DNA of 64,000 nt from Candidatus Bathyarchaeota archaeon. GTDB taxonomy: Archaea; Thermoproteota; Bathyarchaeia; TCS64. Position numbers and translations under genes: made by a program. Under the pieces are notes generated by a model that saw only the letters and a list, made by a program, of their open reading frames with translations, did not search any database and was not told the origin of the DNA. Of this stretch, positions 48,158-57,690 are shown one piece after another. Position 1 is the stretch's first letter, and each line of letters begins with the position of its first letter. The stretch lies in contig JAOZHP010000048.1 in assembly GCA_026014815.1 (NCBI GenBank), positions 39,322-103,321 on the forward strand. The letters run 5' to 3'.

Positions 48158-48341
48158 CTAACGCTTCCTCTCCTCAGTTTCACTATGATATACCAGGCTC
48201 CAAAGAAGACGTAGGCGTAGAGGAAGGGAGATTGGTGAACACCTATACGCTGTAAAGAAGCAGATATCCCCGCATTAAGAGAATGGAGAACAGGGAAACA
48301 GAGTGGCTTGTGTGATTATTTTGGCAATTAATATACACCGT

Positions 48342-48584
48342 CTAATCGAGAACCACGAGTAAAGTCCTGCCGTAAATCTGAGGTTTCACCTTACTGATGA
48401 CCTCACAATCACAACGTGCCCCAAGGGACTTTATTTTTAAAATCATGGTATCAATCTTAGCTGGTTGATCAATCATTGTTTCAAGGTAAGTTCTAGTGCA
48501 TTTGAAATCATCATTACACTCATGTTTTTTCAGGTACCGGGCAACGTTCCTGAACAAGTCGCTAAATCGAAGATTCTTAACCAA
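48342..48584 (-). CDS. Hypothetical protein
   Basis: 80-aa ORF. Confidence 0.35.
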   Translation of the reverse strand: MVKNLRFSDLFRNVARYLKKHECNDDFKCTRTYLETMIDQPAKIDTMILKIKSLGARCDCEVISKVKPQIYGRTLLVVLD

Positions 48585-48805
48585 TTAATCGGCTCCAGAG
48601 GGTCCAGTGCATAGTAATCTCATACATATCTTCATAAATAACTTTCATTTTTCTTAAAAAAGGTGAAAGCCCTATGACGTTGAATGATTATATGAGTTTT
48701 TATTGTTGGATTTATTATTTGAAATTCTTGGTGTCTTGATCTTATGGGGTTCATAACTTTGGTTTTATTGGGCGATCAAGCAGACTGGTTATTCTGTAAA
48801 GGAAT

Positions 48806-49078
48806 CTAGGCATCGGGTTTACATATTTTGCATGGCTGCCATACAGCCCGTGGCTTTGTCTTCTTATAGAACTCATGGGCCTCAGCGTATGTCTTGAACT
48901 TGAACCATCCACCTTCCTCTTTCATCGTGTTAACTCCTTTTCTAGTTGAGTCACTTGGCTTGCAGTACACGCAGTCTGCCCTGTGTAGCTTCCATATGGT
49001 TGTTGGATGGTCCACGTTAAGCCAGAACATTGGACGTAGTTGAGTGGTTGCATTGATAAGCGTTATAGAACAAATCAA
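48806..49078 (-). CDS. Small putative zinc-binding protein
   Basis: 'HRADCVYCKP...EGGWFKFKTYAEAHEFYKKTKPRAVWQPCKICKP' has CxxC pairs. Confidence 0.5.
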   Translation of the reverse strand: MICSITLINATTQLRPMFWLNVDHPTTIWKLHRADCVYCKPSDSTRKGVNTMKEEGGWFKFKTYAEAHEFYKKTKPRAVWQPCKICKPDA

Positions 49079-49154
49079 TCCATAAAATGATCAAGTTGTA
49101 ATTGATTTTTTAGATTTATCTTGAGTAACTGGAAGCTACACCATTGTATGGGGC

Positions 49155-49226
49155 GCATCACTGCTTAGCACTTACCATATAATTAAAGTAATACATGGCG
49201 CAGTGCATCACCGCTTAAAATTTACG
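49155..49226. repeat. Two further copies of the 22-nt repeat
   Basis: 49155-49176 (degenerate) and 49205-49226. Confidence 0.6.
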
Positions 49227-49527
49227 TGCACGGTTTTAGGCACTTTACTCCCCCAGTCAGGGGTAAGGCAGTCCTCGCCTCCACGATTAGAGCCTCGTGG
49301 TTTGAAAAATGAGGATTACTCCTCTTCCAGTTCATCCGTCATTCTTCCCATGATGGGTTTCTATGTACATAACTTAGGGTTAAAAATACGTTGTTAATGG
49401 GTTGGTGTGGTCATTGTATGGGTGATAACCTACATATTTGGGATTTAACATTAAGGATGCACGAGGATTGAACAGCTCAATCTTGATTGACTTTTAAGCT
49501 ATTATTACAGTAAAATAGTGAGATAGT

Positions 49528-49704
49528 ATGTATGTAGAAACGGACCCACCGTCAGAACTCTGCGGTGTATGTGAACAAGAGATGAGATATAGCCACACGG
49601 AAAAAGAGCATCAATATTACGTTTGTAATAAATCCGGTTGTCCTTCAAAGAATAAAGAAGTCGCTGTAAACATTAAAAGCAGAGTTGGAAAAAGAGGTAA
49701 TTGA
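49528..49704 (+). CDS. 58-aa zinc-ribbon-like microprotein
   Basis: Hand translation MYVETDPPSELCGVCEQEMRYSHTEKEHQYYVCNKSGCPSKNKEVAVNIKSRVGKRGN*; CxxC...CxxxxC. Confidence 0.5.
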   Translation: MYVETDPPSELCGVCEQEMRYSHTEKEHQYYVCNKSGCPSKNKEVAVNIKSRVGKRGN

Positions 49705-49864
49705 CACCGATCCTTGTGAGGTGGTGTAACTATTCACTTTCTTTATCTTTCTCTGGAAAAGTGATAACTGTGCAGTTCTACCTTACATGGTAAGATAAAC
49801 CTAAAATTTTTTCCCCTCATTTTTTACATAAAGGAAAAACTTTATTTACAATATCGAATTAGCG

Positions 49865-50650
49865 TTGTTTAATTTGAATAAAATTGAAGAAATTTATCAT
49901 AATTATAGTTTCTGGGTAAAAAGCTCGTTATCTTTCATAATCATTGTCGATACTATCGCATTAAGATTGAATACACAAGTAGTTCCATTCGTTATCTTAC
50001 AATACACTTGGAGCATCTCAGCTGTACTGATGCTAATCCTTTGCATTATCGGAGCATCTCCATATATCGGGTATTTCAAGGAAATGTCATTCAGGAAAAA
50101 CTCGAAACAAATGGTATTAAACCCTAATTTAATCCAACTAGCTGAAAAAATGGGTATAGAGTGTTCAAGTTTCTATCTCGTTGAAAACTGGAATGGTGCA
50201 TCCATGTATTGTGACGCCCTGAGTATTGGGGAAATACTAAAATCAAAACTTACAGAACAAGAATTAGAAGCTATAGTTGCCCATGAGTTTACTCATAAGA
50301 TTCATGAAATAACGCATCTGATACTTCTCTTCGTTGGTTGTTTTCTAAGCTGGATTATCGCAGTTTTGTTGGGGTTAGGTCTACCAAGCATCATGTATAA
50401 GGTCCTTCTATTATCGTGTGTCTATCTTTTCGTCCCTCAATTCTGTTGGTTTAGGGAATTAGATTGTGATGAGAACGCGATTAAGTACGCCGATAAAAAG
50501 GACCTTCAGAGTGGTTTAATCAAGTACGGCGAAGGTCGGATTCATAAATATGGATTTTTACATCCCTCCATAGCATTTAGAATAGCTGACTTTAAAAGAA
50601 TAGAAAAAATATGGATTAGAGTATTTTCTTCCTCAAAGAATAGACACTAA
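49865..50650 (+). CDS. M48-type membrane metallopeptidase
   Basis: 'VAHEFTHK' HExxH, downstream 'ELDCDENAIKYA', TM helices. Confidence 0.8.
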   Translation: MFNLNKIEEIYHNYSFWVKSSLSFIIIVDTIALRLNTQVVPFVILQYTWSISAVLMLILCIIGASPYIGYFKEMSFRKNSKQMVLNPNLIQLAEKMGIECSSFYLVENWNGASMYCDALSIGEILKSKLTEQELEAIVAHEFTHKIHEITHLILLFVGCFLSWIIAVLLGLGLPSIMYKVLLLSCVYLFVPQFCWFRELDCDENAIKYADKKDLQSGLIKYGEGRIHKYGFLHPSIAFRIADFKRIEKIWIRVFSSSKNRH

Positions 50651-52868
50651 CTAGAATCCCAATAGCTATGAAGATAGGTGGGATCGGTATTCCCTCCCAT
50701 GAATCGGGCTCGGGTTCAGTCTCCTGCTCCGTGATTGGTTTCTCCTCGTACTTTACTGTCAACTCGGTGTTTGTGTCGAGGTCAATGGTTCGTGAAATGC
50801 TTGTCTCTCCATCGCTCCACTCCTTGAAGGCGTACTCCGTTTCGTCGATTGTCGTCGATGGAGGGGCCTCGACAGTGTAAGCTCCCTCTTGAAGAGTTTC
50901 GCTGTATGGGGTATCCTCGGTGTTTCCATTCACCATGACTTGGATTCCGCTCGGTATGGTGTCCAATGCTAGCGTGAACTCCGCCGGTGGCTGAATCAAC
51001 GTGACAGTCTCGATCTCAGTGACTGTGTTGCCTGCATAGTCTGTTGTCTCTACCTTGATCTCCACCTCGGAGGCGCCCTCTGTGGGTACTGTGACTGCGT
51101 ATGACTCGGAGTTGTATGATATTATGTATTCGTCACCTGTTATGATGGGGGCGAATGATAACTCAAAAGAAGTCCATGTGGAACCTGAGTCAGTGCTATA
51201 CCATGCATCCACATCCTTGACTCCCCATCCGACGTCAGACGCCTCGATGGTAACATCCAAGGCTTCACCTGCGTCAAGACTACTTGGCATCTCAACAGAC
51301 GCTGTTGGTGACGCATCATCCGTTGTATCGGATATTGTTATGTCAAGTGTGGAACTCGCGGGCAAGTCAAAATAAGCAACGAAGACGTGGCCCTCGCTAG
51401 TTGAATAAGTCTCAACGGCTTTAGGTGCTTCTGGGTACCAAATGTAATCATCGATAGCTGAACTACTACTGACTGTAAACTCCAGACGTGCATCTGTGAT
51501 GGGCATTTCAAGCCCGTTTATCACCGAGGCTGATACCGATGTTCCTGAACCATCGTTGGCACCCTTATAATAATACTGGACTTCATTTAGTGGTACCGAG
51601 TTGGGCGGCGTATAGAGTCCAGTTGTGGCATACTTGTCCAAGGTTACGGTACCATCATTGTCGATCTTCAGAAGCCTATACCCGTAAATACTCCCAGGAG
51701 GTAGTCCACCGCCGGCGGGAGTCGTCGAAATGAAGTAATGCTGGTCGTTGAGTATATAGATCATGTCTCTGTGAACGTGTCCACTAAGAACGAGACGTAC
51801 ATCGTTTTCTTGGATCAGCTTGAGAATTTCAGCAGCTTCTTCCATATTGTCCAGCCAGGTGAAGTACATGAGTTCTGTGAGGTCGTCTATGTTCTCCCAG
51901 CTCCCAGTGATCTCTCCTCCTGTGACTGTTCCTTGGTCATCCTCGTACTCGCTGCTGAGCAATGGGTGATGGAACCCCACGATCTTGACTTTATCTGGGT
52001 ACATTTTAAACACGGAGTCAGCCCACTGGATGTCCTCAAGGTCTACGAAACCTCCGCTGTGGCTATCAAGTGCGACAATTATGAAATCACCTATGACAAC
52101 TGTGTAATTGTTCTTGCCACAATACTGCTGATACAACGCGCTTCCAGAGGTGTGGTCATGGTTCCCAGGCATCAGATAGATGGGTACCTCGCTTCTCAGC
52201 ATCGTCCCCTGAAGGAAACCCCATGCAGCTGCTATGGTCTCCACATCAACAATGTCACCCGTAGTGAGAAGCAGGTCGGGTTGGATGAGATTCATCTCGT
52301 GGATATACTGGGCGTAGACATCCTTCCCATAGGGCTGGTGGATGTCACTTGATTGGCTGATAGTCAGGCTCTCCGGCCAGTCCTCCATTACCCATACACA
52401 GTTTGACTGTGTAGCTTCTCCTCCACTCCACGTCACAGTTAGGTCATAAAGCCCGGGAAGCAGGTCACCTGGTACATCAAACGTCACATCCCAAAAATCA
52501 CTATAGACGCCCATGCCTGAGCCGAGGCTGGCTGAGTCATACTTGTTGGTTAACTCAGCGGTCCAACCTGTCGCTGATTCATCTGCATTAACCTGAATGG
52601 GTAATTCCCCCCCGACTAGAACTGGCTCTGGGAGGCTAGGCAACGGTCTGCTTATTATTTCCGTTACCTTCTGGGGAGTGTACGCGGCCCCAGCCATCAT
52701 TGTTGAGAGTAACGCAGATGCGATTATTGAGACTGCTAGAATGGTTAGTGTGTCTCTTCTAATAGCTTTCATGAGTTGTATGAAATACTGGTAGTACTTT
52801 ACATTTTTCAAATTTGACAACATAGGAAAAAAGACAATGAAAACAAGTTGGAAAATTAGTAAAGACAT
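50616..52868 (-). CDS. Secreted metallophosphoesterase with C-terminal TM anchor
   Basis: 'LLTTGDIVD', 'YLMPGNHDHTSG', 'LVLSGHVHRD', C-terminal 'PPIFIAIGILVSVYSLRKK'. Confidence 0.85.
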   Translation of the reverse strand: MSLLIFQLVFIVFFPMLSNLKNVKYYQYFIQLMKAIRRDTLTILAVSIIASALLSTMMAGAAYTPQKVTEIISRPLPSLPEPVLVGGELPIQVNADESATGWTAELTNKYDSASLGSGMGVYSDFWDVTFDVPGDLLPGLYDLTVTWSGGEATQSNCVWVMEDWPESLTISQSSDIHQPYGKDVYAQYIHEMNLIQPDLLLTTGDIVDVETIAAAWGFLQGTMLRSEVPIYLMPGNHDHTSGSALYQQYCGKNNYTVVIGDFIIVALDSHSGGFVDLEDIQWADSVFKMYPDKVKIVGFHHPLLSSEYEDDQGTVTGGEITGSWENIDDLTELMYFTWLDNMEEAAEILKLIQENDVRLVLSGHVHRDMIYILNDQHYFISTTPAGGGLPPGSIYGYRLLKIDNDGTVTLDKYATTGLYTPPNSVPLNEVQYYYKGANDGSGTSVSASVINGLEMPITDARLEFTVSSSSAIDDYIWYPEAPKAVETYSTSEGHVFVAYFDLPASSTLDITISDTTDDASPTASVEMPSSLDAGEALDVTIEASDVGWGVKDVDAWYSTDSGSTWTSFELSFAPIITGDEYIISYNSESYAVTVPTEGASEVEIKVETTDYAGNTVTEIETVTLIQPPAEFTLALDTIPSGIQVMVNGNTEDTPYSETLQEGAYTVEAPPSTTIDETEYAFKEWSDGETSISRTIDLDTNTELTVKYEEKPITEQETEPEPDSWEGIPIPPIFIAIGILVSVYSLRKKIL

Positions 52869-52892
52869 TTACGTAACAATCGTAAAGAGTGT

Positions 52893-54128
52893 TTGAGCAG
52901 TTTGAGCGACGAATGGTTTTACGGTAAAAAGAGCAGAAGCACAACCAGTGACAACCGCCTCTGGGCGGTCATCATCATCTTCATGATCATCAACGTAGGC
53001 GTATTATCCTACGTGACATACTACGGCGGAGATGGAGCAAACAGTGACATAGACACCCTCAACACAGAGCTTGACAGCCTAAGGTTCCGGCTGAACAGCG
53101 CTCAACAGGAGATCGATAACCTGAAGGAACAGGTCAAGATCGCTGAGGTGGGCAACGCCTCGGATAACCTCATACTCACACAACTCTATAACAGTACCAA
53201 GCAAAGCGTAGTGCTCATATCCGTACGTACAGCTGAGGGAGGCGGTACAGGAAGCGGGTTCATCTATGACTCTGAGGGCAGAATAATCACCAACAACCAT
53301 GTTGTAGGAGATGCCGAGAGAATAGATGTCACTTTCCTTGACGGAACCGAGCTCAAGGCAACTCTAGTGGGTACCGACCCTTACAGCGACATGGCTGTAA
53401 TCCAAGTGGACGCCCCTGACTGGCTTCTGCACCCAATAGCGTTAGGTAACTCAGGTGACTTGCTTGTGGGTGAGAGCGTGGTAGCCATCGGCAACCCATT
53501 CGGCCTCGCCAACACCATGACACTGGGGATAGTGAGCGCCGTCGGCCGCACAATGACGGCTCCGAGCAACTATGTGATAGTGGATGTCATCCAGACAGAC
53601 GCCGCCATCAACCCCGGTAACAGTGGAGGACCATTATTGAACCTCAGAGGCGAGGTGGTGGGCATGAACACGGCAATCCTCAGTAGCACCAACGACTTCA
53701 GCGGCGTGGGTTTCGCCATCCCAAGCGACACCATGAAGAAAGAAGTCACAAGCCTCATCGAGGACGGGGAGTACCTGCATCCATGGATAGGGATCCAAGC
53801 CCGTGAGATGAATCAAGAGATAGCTGAGGAGATGGGCTTAGACGAGAACACGAGAGGCACACTGGTGGTAGCTGTCTCGGAGGGAGGCCCAGCCGAGGAA
53901 GCAGGCATACAGGGGGGTACCGATCAGGTCTCTTTCGATGGATTAACGTTAACCTTGGGTGGTGACGTAATCATCGGTGTTGACGGTATAAGCATGAACA
54001 CCTTCTATGACCTCATCTTTTACGTGTCCAGAAGTAAAACGCCCGGTGAAGTGGTGACGATGACCCTGATACGTGACGGGGAGTTAATGGACATCGAACT
54101 CACACTAGGTGTGAGACCGCCACCCTAA
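52893..54128 (+). CDS. HtrA/DegP-like trypsin-type serine protease with PDZ domain
   Basis: 'GTGSGFIYDSEGRIITNNHVV', 'DMAVIQVDA', 'NPGNSGGPLLNLRGEVVGMNTAI', PDZ at C-terminus. Confidence 0.93.
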   Translation: MSSLSDEWFYGKKSRSTTSDNRLWAVIIIFMIINVGVLSYVTYYGGDGANSDIDTLNTELDSLRFRLNSAQQEIDNLKEQVKIAEVGNASDNLILTQLYNSTKQSVVLISVRTAEGGGTGSGFIYDSEGRIITNNHVVGDAERIDVTFLDGTELKATLVGTDPYSDMAVIQVDAPDWLLHPIALGNSGDLLVGESVVAIGNPFGLANTMTLGIVSAVGRTMTAPSNYVIVDVIQTDAAINPGNSGGPLLNLRGEVVGMNTAILSSTNDFSGVGFAIPSDTMKKEVTSLIEDGEYLHPWIGIQAREMNQEIAEEMGLDENTRGTLVVAVSEGGPAEEAGIQGGTDQVSFDGLTLTLGGDVIIGVDGISMNTFYDLIFYVSRSKTPGEVVTMTLIRDGELMDIELTLGVRPPP

Positions 54129-54568
54129 CCGTGCTTAGCTAATAACTCGTCTATCTTTTCCTTGCTATAACTCAGGAGAGCCCCGAACTTTCTGGCTATC
54201 TCTAATTCAAGGTCTTCCGGGTTTTTCTTCCTATTACTTTCCTCTTTGAGTCGCTTCAGTTCCATGTATTCGTCCAATACATCTTGGCTCTGAGCGATGA
54301 GAATCACGGTCTTACCCTTGGCAATGTCTCTAGGGAAAAGCTTGCTGACAAGCAGATCTGTCTCCACGTATAGTTTGGCTCCGTACTCCTCGGCTGCATG
54401 CCTTGTTGGCTCCAACATTCGTTCGGCTTGTTCACTGCTGTAGGTGGAGCTGAGGGCTAGCTTTTTACAGCCTGCTCCCACTACCTCGGCGAATGCCGTG
54501 TTGATGCCGGCGTGGTAAGAGTCAAGATCGAAGCCTTTGATTATCTTGGATAACGGGTGGTCAATCAT
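54125..54568 (-). CDS. Hypothetical protein
   Basis: 147-aa ORF. Confidence 0.5.
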   Translation of the reverse strand: MIDHPLSKIIKGFDLDSYHAGINTAFAEVVGAGCKKLALSSTYSSEQAERMLEPTRHAAEEYGAKLYVETDLLVSKLFPRDIAKGKTVILIAQSQDVLDEYMELKRLKEESNRKKNPEDLELEIARKFGALLSYSKEKIDELLAKHG

Positions 54569-54613
54569 AGATTGAAGGCATCACTATGGGTTTTTCACTG
54601 TTCTTACAACCGA

Positions 54614-55441
54614 TTATATGGGGTGTAGTGTTCTTTTCCTGTCCTTGTACCTGCTTATACCATTAAACCCGAGGTCTCTGAGGAGGTCAACTGCCTCGGG
54701 TAGCCAGTAGCCTAAGGTGTCGGGAACGTGGCTGTCGCTACCGATTGTGATCCTGTCCACGCCTGAGGCGTATGCTGCCTGGAGGAACTCCTTTATGGGG
54801 TACTGGACTCCGTGCTTATGGCGTCGTCCGGAGGTGTTCACCTCTAAGCCAACTTCATGTGAGTTCATTGCATCGAACAAATCATAGACGACTGTGCCAT
54901 AGTCTTTCAACTCAACGGGTTCATCTCTGACAAGGTGGAGGAATTTACGCCAATAATCAAGGTGAGCAACCACATCGAATAAACCGCTCTCCACTGCCAT
55001 CTTGGTGAATGAATAGAACTCGTCACAGGCTTCACCGAGACTCCTTCCAGCGAAGAACCCTGGGGCATGCTTCCGTGACCCGATGTCAACATCATTAGGG
55101 TAATGTGTGCTGCCTAAAACATAGTCAAAGCAATAATCGTCCAATATTTTCTCTAGTCTCTTCTCTTCATCCGGGAAATAGTCTACTTCCAAGCTGACAA
55201 GCAGTTTAACGTCGGTGGTTTCATCCAGGTTTTTGATGTTCTCCACATAGTCAGCGATCTGGTGTTCCTGAATTCCGAAGAATTTATCGTAACCAGTTAT
55301 AATGAAGTGAGTTGCGAAGGCAATCTCTTTCAATCCTATTTTTTCTGCGACTTTAATATAGGATTCCACGGTGGAGTTGCGTGCATCTGAAGAGTAGGTT
55401 TCATGAACGTGATAGTCTACGAGATATCCTTGCTGTGTCAT
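54614..55441 (-). CDS. PHP-domain phosphoesterase (histidinol-phosphatase-like)
   Basis: 'DYHVHETYSSDA', 'FATHF', 'VAHLDYWR', 'ITIGSDSHVPDTLG'. Confidence 0.85.
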   Translation of the reverse strand: MTQQGYLVDYHVHETYSSDARNSTVESYIKVAEKIGLKEIAFATHFIITGYDKFFGIQEHQIADYVENIKNLDETTDVKLLVSLEVDYFPDEEKRLEKILDDYCFDYVLGSTHYPNDVDIGSRKHAPGFFAGRSLGEACDEFYSFTKMAVESGLFDVVAHLDYWRKFLHLVRDEPVELKDYGTVVYDLFDAMNSHEVGLEVNTSGRRHKHGVQYPIKEFLQAAYASGVDRITIGSDSHVPDTLGYWLPEAVDLLRDLGFNGISRYKDRKRTLHPI

Positions 55442-55509
55442 GACGATGCAGTACCTATGACCATGCCATATTTATGAGGTTCTCAAACCTTGGATCAAAA
55501 TACTCCGAG

Positions 55510-55913
55510 TTATTCTGGTAAACTCCAATAGATTCTAGGCATCCCCGGGATACCCCCCTCATCTGTGTACTTTAGCGTCCTCGTGATGAAGCCTCGATCT
55601 GAAAGCCATTCCAGTGCTTCCACGACTTGACCTTTCTCCTCCCAGCCATTCTTTAATAACTGGCTCCAAGCTCTTCACTGAGACCGAGGACTTCCCCGAG
55701 ACCCTGAGTCATTAGCTTGATTAACAGATACACGGTATCTCGTTCACCCTCTTCCTGAAGCAGGTTCAAGACATGTTCTTTCAGTCTAGTAGGGTCTATC
55801 GTGAGGTCAGGGAGATACTTGGAGGTAAGTCGGGTGATCTCTACGTCACCTGGTGTGAGCTTTACAACGCTGACGAGGTCTTCGTAACTGGGACCGGCGC
55901 TGAGCTTGTGCAT
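55510..55913 (-). pseudogene. Possible frameshifted helical/wHTH protein
   Basis: ORF 55653-55913 is followed in another frame by ...RAWSQLLKNGWEEKGQVVEALEWLSDRGFITRTLKYTDEGGIPGMPRIYWSLPE*. Confidence 0.35.
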
Positions 55914-56030
55914 TTAGGTAAGATATCTGGTAGAATAATTGCAGATGGTAACAAAGGTCAAACAACAAAAATAATCGCTGAAAAGTTCAGAGAATACACA
56001 AGGAACCCGAAACATGGGGTAACCATTTAG
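55840..56030 (+). pseudogene. C-terminal relic of branched-chain aminotransferase
   Basis: 'LYNADEVFVTGTGAELVHLGKISGRIIADGNKGQTTKIIAEKFREYTRNPKHGVTI' matches the class IV aminotransferase C-terminus; no N-terminal part upstream. Confidence 0.65.
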
Positions 56031-56053
56031 ATCGCGAAATAATAATTGGAGCT

Positions 56054-56893
56054 TCACATCTTCCATGCCACAGCGATAAGGTGCTGTCCCATATCCAGCA
56101 GACCAGATTTTTTACAGAACTTTATCTCTAGGTCGATGAGAGCCTTCAAGGCTTTTGGGCTGGCCTTGATTTTATCCATATTGAACCCCGCGCTACTGAT
56201 GGTGTTAGTGGGAACCATCTCGATTACCTTGCATCCATGCTCCTCTAGGAACTCTTGGATGTACGTGGAAGTGTAGAGAGTCATCGGTGCATGCCACTCA
56301 GATGACCCAGGGACACTGTTCATGACGTCAGGGAAGGAGGTGGCTGGGTCCCACTCGACGTGGTCAGTGATGTTCTCTAGGAACTCGGCACCATCAAAGG
56401 GGGCGAGAAGATGGAATGTGCCCAGAAGACTCATGACGCTAATAATGAGCGGTGAGCCCGGCTTTGCGACTCTTATCAGTTCATCTATGGCTTGATGTCT
56501 CCTGTCTCGGACATATGAGAGAGCCCCACCGAGGCAGAGCACCAAGTCGAATGTGTCGTCAGGTATCTCGCCTAAATCACAAATATCATGCCTCTTTATA
56601 GCCAAGACACTGGACATGACGCCTGCTTCACTGATCCGGTCTCTGGCTTGTTGTAGCTGATCATCCGAGATGTCGCTCACATAGACTTTGGCGTCGTTTC
56701 TTGCGAGCCAGATTGAGTATCTCCCGGGTCCAGACCCGGCGTCAAGGACATGGTCTCCTTCATGCAGGTACTTCGAGATGATGTGAGTCGTGACCTTGTA
56801 CTGGATGATGCCGTGGGTGCTCTCCAGTCTATCCCATTCTCTATCCCCGTAACTGTTGTAGTACTCCCTTATTCGGTCCGGCTCGTATCCCAT
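56054..56893 (-). CDS. Class I SAM-dependent methyltransferase
   Basis: 'GDHVLDAGSGPGRYSIWLARNDAKVYVSDISDDQLQQAR'. Confidence 0.88.
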   Translation of the reverse strand: MGYEPDRIREYYNSYGDREWDRLESTHGIIQYKVTTHIISKYLHEGDHVLDAGSGPGRYSIWLARNDAKVYVSDISDDQLQQARDRISEAGVMSSVLAIKRHDICDLGEIPDDTFDLVLCLGGALSYVRDRRHQAIDELIRVAKPGSPLIISVMSLLGTFHLLAPFDGAEFLENITDHVEWDPATSFPDVMNSVPGSSEWHAPMTLYTSTYIQEFLEEHGCKVIEMVPTNTISSAGFNMDKIKASPKALKALIDLEIKFCKKSGLLDMGQHLIAVAWKM

Positions 56894-57086
56894 TTTGATC
56901 CCTTGTCATCATGAGTATTAGGCGTTTAAACGTATTTTGTGCAATAAATATTGACCAAAACATGCGGTATACAGGTCTAGATTTACGGTACCGAGCCGGG
57001 TTAGCTAGAATTGCCCTGTTTCATGGTTACTGTACAGGTCTCCTTAATGCCTTTTAATATAAACCGCGTGGGTTTTCTCGTTCAAC

Positions 57087-57380
57087 ATGGAAGCAGTAGC
57101 ACGAGGCGTTGTAGAGCAAGCCATAGACGACGAGCTATGTGACAGACGGCTTGAGCTGAACCACAACACATTCAAACGCTTCGAGGAAATGGGCCTACTC
57201 GAGAGCTCAGAGAGCGCCATGTTCGGTAAGATATACGCCGAGGCTTTCAGCTACTTTATCAACTATAAGATGCATAGCAGGGAGCCCATAAGCCTCCATG
57301 AGATGGAGGAGTTTGAGAAAGTCATTGACCGCCGAGTTTTCGAGATAAAGAACCGTATAAAGCATCTGACTGGAAGATAA
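57087..57380 (+). CDS. Hypothetical protein
   Basis: 97-aa ORF with good coding character. Confidence 0.55.
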   Translation: MEAVARGVVEQAIDDELCDRRLELNHNTFKRFEEMGLLESSESAMFGKIYAEAFSYFINYKMHSREPISLHEMEEFEKVIDRRVFEIKNRIKHLTGR

Positions 57381-57420
57381 CTCAACCAGTTTCACCATGA
57401 TTTTTAGTTGTTTGGGAAGA

Positions 57421-57474
57421 TGGTTTAGAGGCTGCGACGGGGTAAAGGTGCGAACCCCATATTCCTCTAAACCA
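57421..57474 (+). ncRNA. Candidate structured RNA: 11-bp perfect stem with inner hairpin
   Basis: TGGTTTAGAGG (57421-57431) pairs with CCTCTAAACCA (57464-57474); inner GGGGT/ACCCC or GGU-GCGA-ACC. Confidence 0.45.
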
Positions 57475-57624
57475 CTCCGGATTGTAAAGTTTCCTTTATC
57501 GGTAAATAACAGCTTATTTGTACTGAAATATGACGGACACAACCATCAAAACACGTGATAATTGACGGTATCAACCGATAACTATCGGAAATAATTATAA
57601 ACCCCTAAATCGTTCAATGGATTC

Positions 57625-57690
57625 GGCGGGTGAGTGGGACCTCCTACCCGTTCCGCCCTAAAAATCCCGGAGCAAGGAGGTAAGGAAACA
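57625..57690 (+). promoter_or_regulatory. Candidate SD-sequestering pseudoknot leader of queT (riboswitch-like)
   Basis: Stem GG-CGGGU/ACCCG-(UU)-CC; loop contains ACCUCCU (57639-57645), exact complement of SD AGGAGGU (57675-57681); AUG at 57690. Confidence 0.55.

Noticed and set aside
47944-49226. CRISPR array
   Set aside because: Only four imperfect 22-nt copies with irregular spacing (about 38, 1,170 and 50 bp) and no cas1/cas2 nearby.
52893-54128. ORFs antisense to the HtrA-like protease
   Set aside because: Shadow frames of a strongly conserved protease gene.
57421-57474. tRNA gene (GGTGCGAACCC resembles a B-box/T-arm)
   Set aside because: No 7-nt T-loop, no proper D or anticodon arm; the 11-bp outer stem is not a tRNA acceptor.
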